Assembly: GCA_030490835.1 (NCBI GenBank)
Contig: CM059977.1
Coordinates: forward strand, 11,188,765-11,252,764
DNA: 64,000 nucleotides
Reading direction: 5' to 3'
Source: Annona cherimola
Lineage: Eukaryota > Streptophyta > Magnoliopsida > Magnoliales > Annonaceae
The position numbers and the translations under genes were made by a program. A model generated the notes under the pieces. The model was not told the origin of the DNA, made no database searches, and saw only the letters and a program-made list of their open reading frames with translations. Below, in pieces: positions 61,485-64,000 of this stretch. The stretch's first letter is position 1, and the number at the start of each line of letters is the position of its first letter.

Positions 61485-64000
61485 TTTCACGTAAAAATTC
61501 ATTGATTAATTGAAAGTAGAAAAGCTGAATACGAGAGCACATTACTTGTGTAAGATATATTTGCGAGACCAGCCTGCTCAATACCGCTCCTCGTCTCAAT
61601 TTTTCCAAATGTGGATCTAAAACGTAGGAACGATTGTCTTTTGGGTACCCATCTAATGCACCCGGTTGAATTGACAGATCGTTGCCACATCTGCTACTTC
61701 TATACAAAATTTTCTTAGCTATGTATACAAAAAGCTATTTTCTGGTTTCAGATATTAAATAATGCTAATAATTTAGCTATATATAACACAACTTTAGCCA
61801 CAAATATATTAATTTGGTTTCAGATATTAAATTAGCTGCAAATACTTATACTTCTCAAGAGGGATAACGTTTAAGTAAATGTGTTCATATTTAATATTAC
61901 TTACAATCAAATTCCACATTACTTATAGTTGCGTGTTTTTTTAATCATATTAGAAGGAGACAACTGTTTGCTTATCTCATGCACGCACGCATAATGTGAT
62001 ACCACTACACTATGCACTGTTCATATAATTGCAAACTTGTTCGTACGATTGCATACTTTCGATTATAAGTAAAGTGGATTTGGCTAATTATAATTTTAAA
62101 TATGGCCAAAATAATGAAAATGTGTACTTTCTTGTACATCTGGGAGGATGATACTCGTGTATCGGGCCTGTTTCTATTAATCCCGAAGCAGTGTGATCTT
62201 CTTCATTTTTGAAATTTTAATGTCCGATGAAAAATCCAATCTATTCATTATAATTAATATCATTTGTTTTGTTAGGAGACTAAGTTTCATCCAAATCTAA
62301 TATGTTTATAGGTGACATTTGCTTAAAAATATGTACATTTATGTGTAGATTAAAAAAATGCTTAGACTCACTCACATATGTATTAGAACGTAGTAATATT
62401 TTATGGAGTAATTTATCCATATTTGTGATTTTTTAAATGGTTTAAATATTGAAAATACTACCTATAAATTGATATTTAATATTAAATTATTTTATTATAT
62501 TAATTTTACATATTTATAGATGGGGCCCATATATACTAAAACTAAACAAATGAAAGGATTTCTATAATAATATAAATGATGCTAAATACAATCGATGAAA
62601 TTGATTTTTTATAACCATTTAGATGTTAAAAATGGAGGAAGGTTACAGGGGTTTCATAAAAGCCCTCCAGCTCATGCATTTTTTAATTTTTGAGATGAGC
62701 ACATTTACATACTTTAGTTAACCCACCTAGGTTAGATATATATGTTTTGCAAATGGGCACGGAATTAGTGGACTGTGCACTGAAATTGTAATGCACTTGG
62801 TGCGTTGGCCTTTTTTAACTATAAATACGCAGGCAAAGCATGAAAATTATATATATACGTTTAATTTTACAATTTTTAAGTTTCATTTAATATTTCATTT
62901 TAATTTTAAAAATAAAAATAACTGTCCACTTCGTGCATAAATAGTATTTTTATTTTTAAATTTTAAAATAAAATTATAAAATTGTAGATATAAAAAATAC
63001 ATGCTTGGACACGCATTTTAGTAGAAAAATACAAAATAAAAAACAGCGAATGCACGAGATGAGATGCAAAAAGTTGAACATCGGAGATTTGACCGTATAA
63101 AACTTTTCAAGAAAAGAACGTATTTTATTCAAACTGTTAAAAAGGCATCTATTGAGATTGGACATATATTTATTTATTTTCATGCCTTGTATTATAATAA
63201 TTGGAATATGACTATTGAAATTTGTAATTTATTTATATTTATAATTATTAGTCATGTCGTAAATATGTAATTTATCTTGTAGTTTTATATTAAATATACG
63301 GTTAGGATTAGTTTGCTGGGTCCGTACGTTACACTATCATTCAGCCAAATTATTTCCAATATTAATGTTAGGCAATTTGCTGATACATTCATTTAGTTTG
63401 ACTATACTTACAAATATACTCACATGGTTTCAAAAATCACAAATAATCACTACATAATTTGATCATAACAGCAGAAGGGGTGCAATTCGAGTTGAGTTGT
63501 ATCAAACTCTAAGCCTACTGGGTTTATACGAAGTCAGACCTTAACTGTAATATTATAATTCGGGTTCGAGTCGGGTTCAAACCTAGTTGGCATGAGTTTC
63601 AGGTTAAAATTCAGGTTATTCTCAAATTAATATAAGTTGAAATTACCGATAGAGATAAAAAAATTTTTTAAACATTATCGCATTATTATACGAATAATTT
63701 GCATGTGAATATATTTATATGTCATATGATATTTTTTGTTTTGATGAGAATTGGTCTTTTAATTAAAATATAATTTTAAATACAATGAACGTAACGAATT
63801 TACACATAAGAATCACCGTAATGTTATAAAAAAATTAAGGGAAGAAAATAGACGAGATTATATAAAATCACTATCTAAAGTTTAATAAAAGCAAGACTTA
63901 TATATTTCATAATTAATTAGTATATATGCAGTAATTTTAGAGAGTTGATATATTTATAATTATTTACAAATAAAGTTAATGTAGATGTAATATATTCAAC
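61485..64000. other. AT-rich region, no gene recognised
   Basis: Only copy C of the dispersed AT-rich repeat (62225-62580) is identifiable. Short frames at 62974-63270 are of low complexity and show no family similarity. Confidence 0.6.
62225..62580 (+). repeat. Dispersed AT-rich repeat, copy C
   Basis: The ordered blocks CATCCAAATCTAATATGTTT, ACATATGTATTAGAACGTAG, GGAGTAATTTATCC and TATTATATTAATTTTACATA match copies A and B. It is the best preserved of the copies in the window. Confidence 0.65.

Noticed and set aside
1..64000. Interstitial telomere repeats that might explain TERT linkage
   Set aside because: Only isolated TTTAGGG heptamers were seen, no arrays.
1..64000. Bacterial-type systems (CRISPR arrays, operons, phage)
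   Set aside because: Gene structure is plainly eukaryotic, and the direct repeats seen are microsatellites, tandem duplications or transposon parts.

Overview
This window is nuclear DNA from a flowering plant. The evidence is intron-rich plant-type genes (BRCA2 with four BRC repeats, a plant telomerase reverse transcriptase, a CYSTM peptide gene, a plant CHX antiporter relic), GT-AG introns with plant-like AT-rich sequence, and many nonautonomous plant transposons. The species cannot be named from the sequence. The long repeat-filled introns suggest a genome of moderate to large size.

Layout. 1-4611: AT-rich intergenic DNA with microsatellites and a complete hAT-like MITE. 4612-15793 (minus): BRCA2, 21 coding exons that I could join with reading phase conserved at every junction, predicting 1177 aa; two Mutator-like MITEs with perfect 9-bp target duplications sit in its introns. 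15794-19191: AT-rich intergenic. 19192-19958 (minus): a 62-aa CYSTM gene in three exons, with a first intron made largely of CT repeat. 19959-23912: intergenic, with a Tourist-like MITE and a fold-back element. 23913-50411 (minus): TERT, 12 coding exons spread over 26.5 kb, predicting 1382 aa. Its second intron alone is 10.6 kb and holds a decayed LTR-retroelement-like region with about five tandem copies of a 1.3-kb unit. 50412-57950: TERT upstream region with an E2F-type site, then a dense pile-up of Tourist-like MITEs. 57951-61484 (plus): a shattered CHX-type cation/H+ antiporter pseudogene, split by a stretch containing an RTE-type LINE relic. 61485-64000: AT-rich, no gene seen.

BRCA2 and TERT lie in the same orientation with only the CYSTM gene between them. 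BRCA2 loads RAD51/DMC1 in homologous recombination and TERT extends telomeres; their closeness may be chance. Both genes appear to use one GC-AG intron each, inferred from splice context and phase.

I found no novel molecular system of the defence or biosynthetic kind. The most unusual structures are the transposon-laden giant TERT intron, the tandem 1.3-kb array in it, and the CHX pseudogene with a 69-bp coding triplication. Exon boundaries were worked out by hand from splice motifs and phase; transcript data would settle them.
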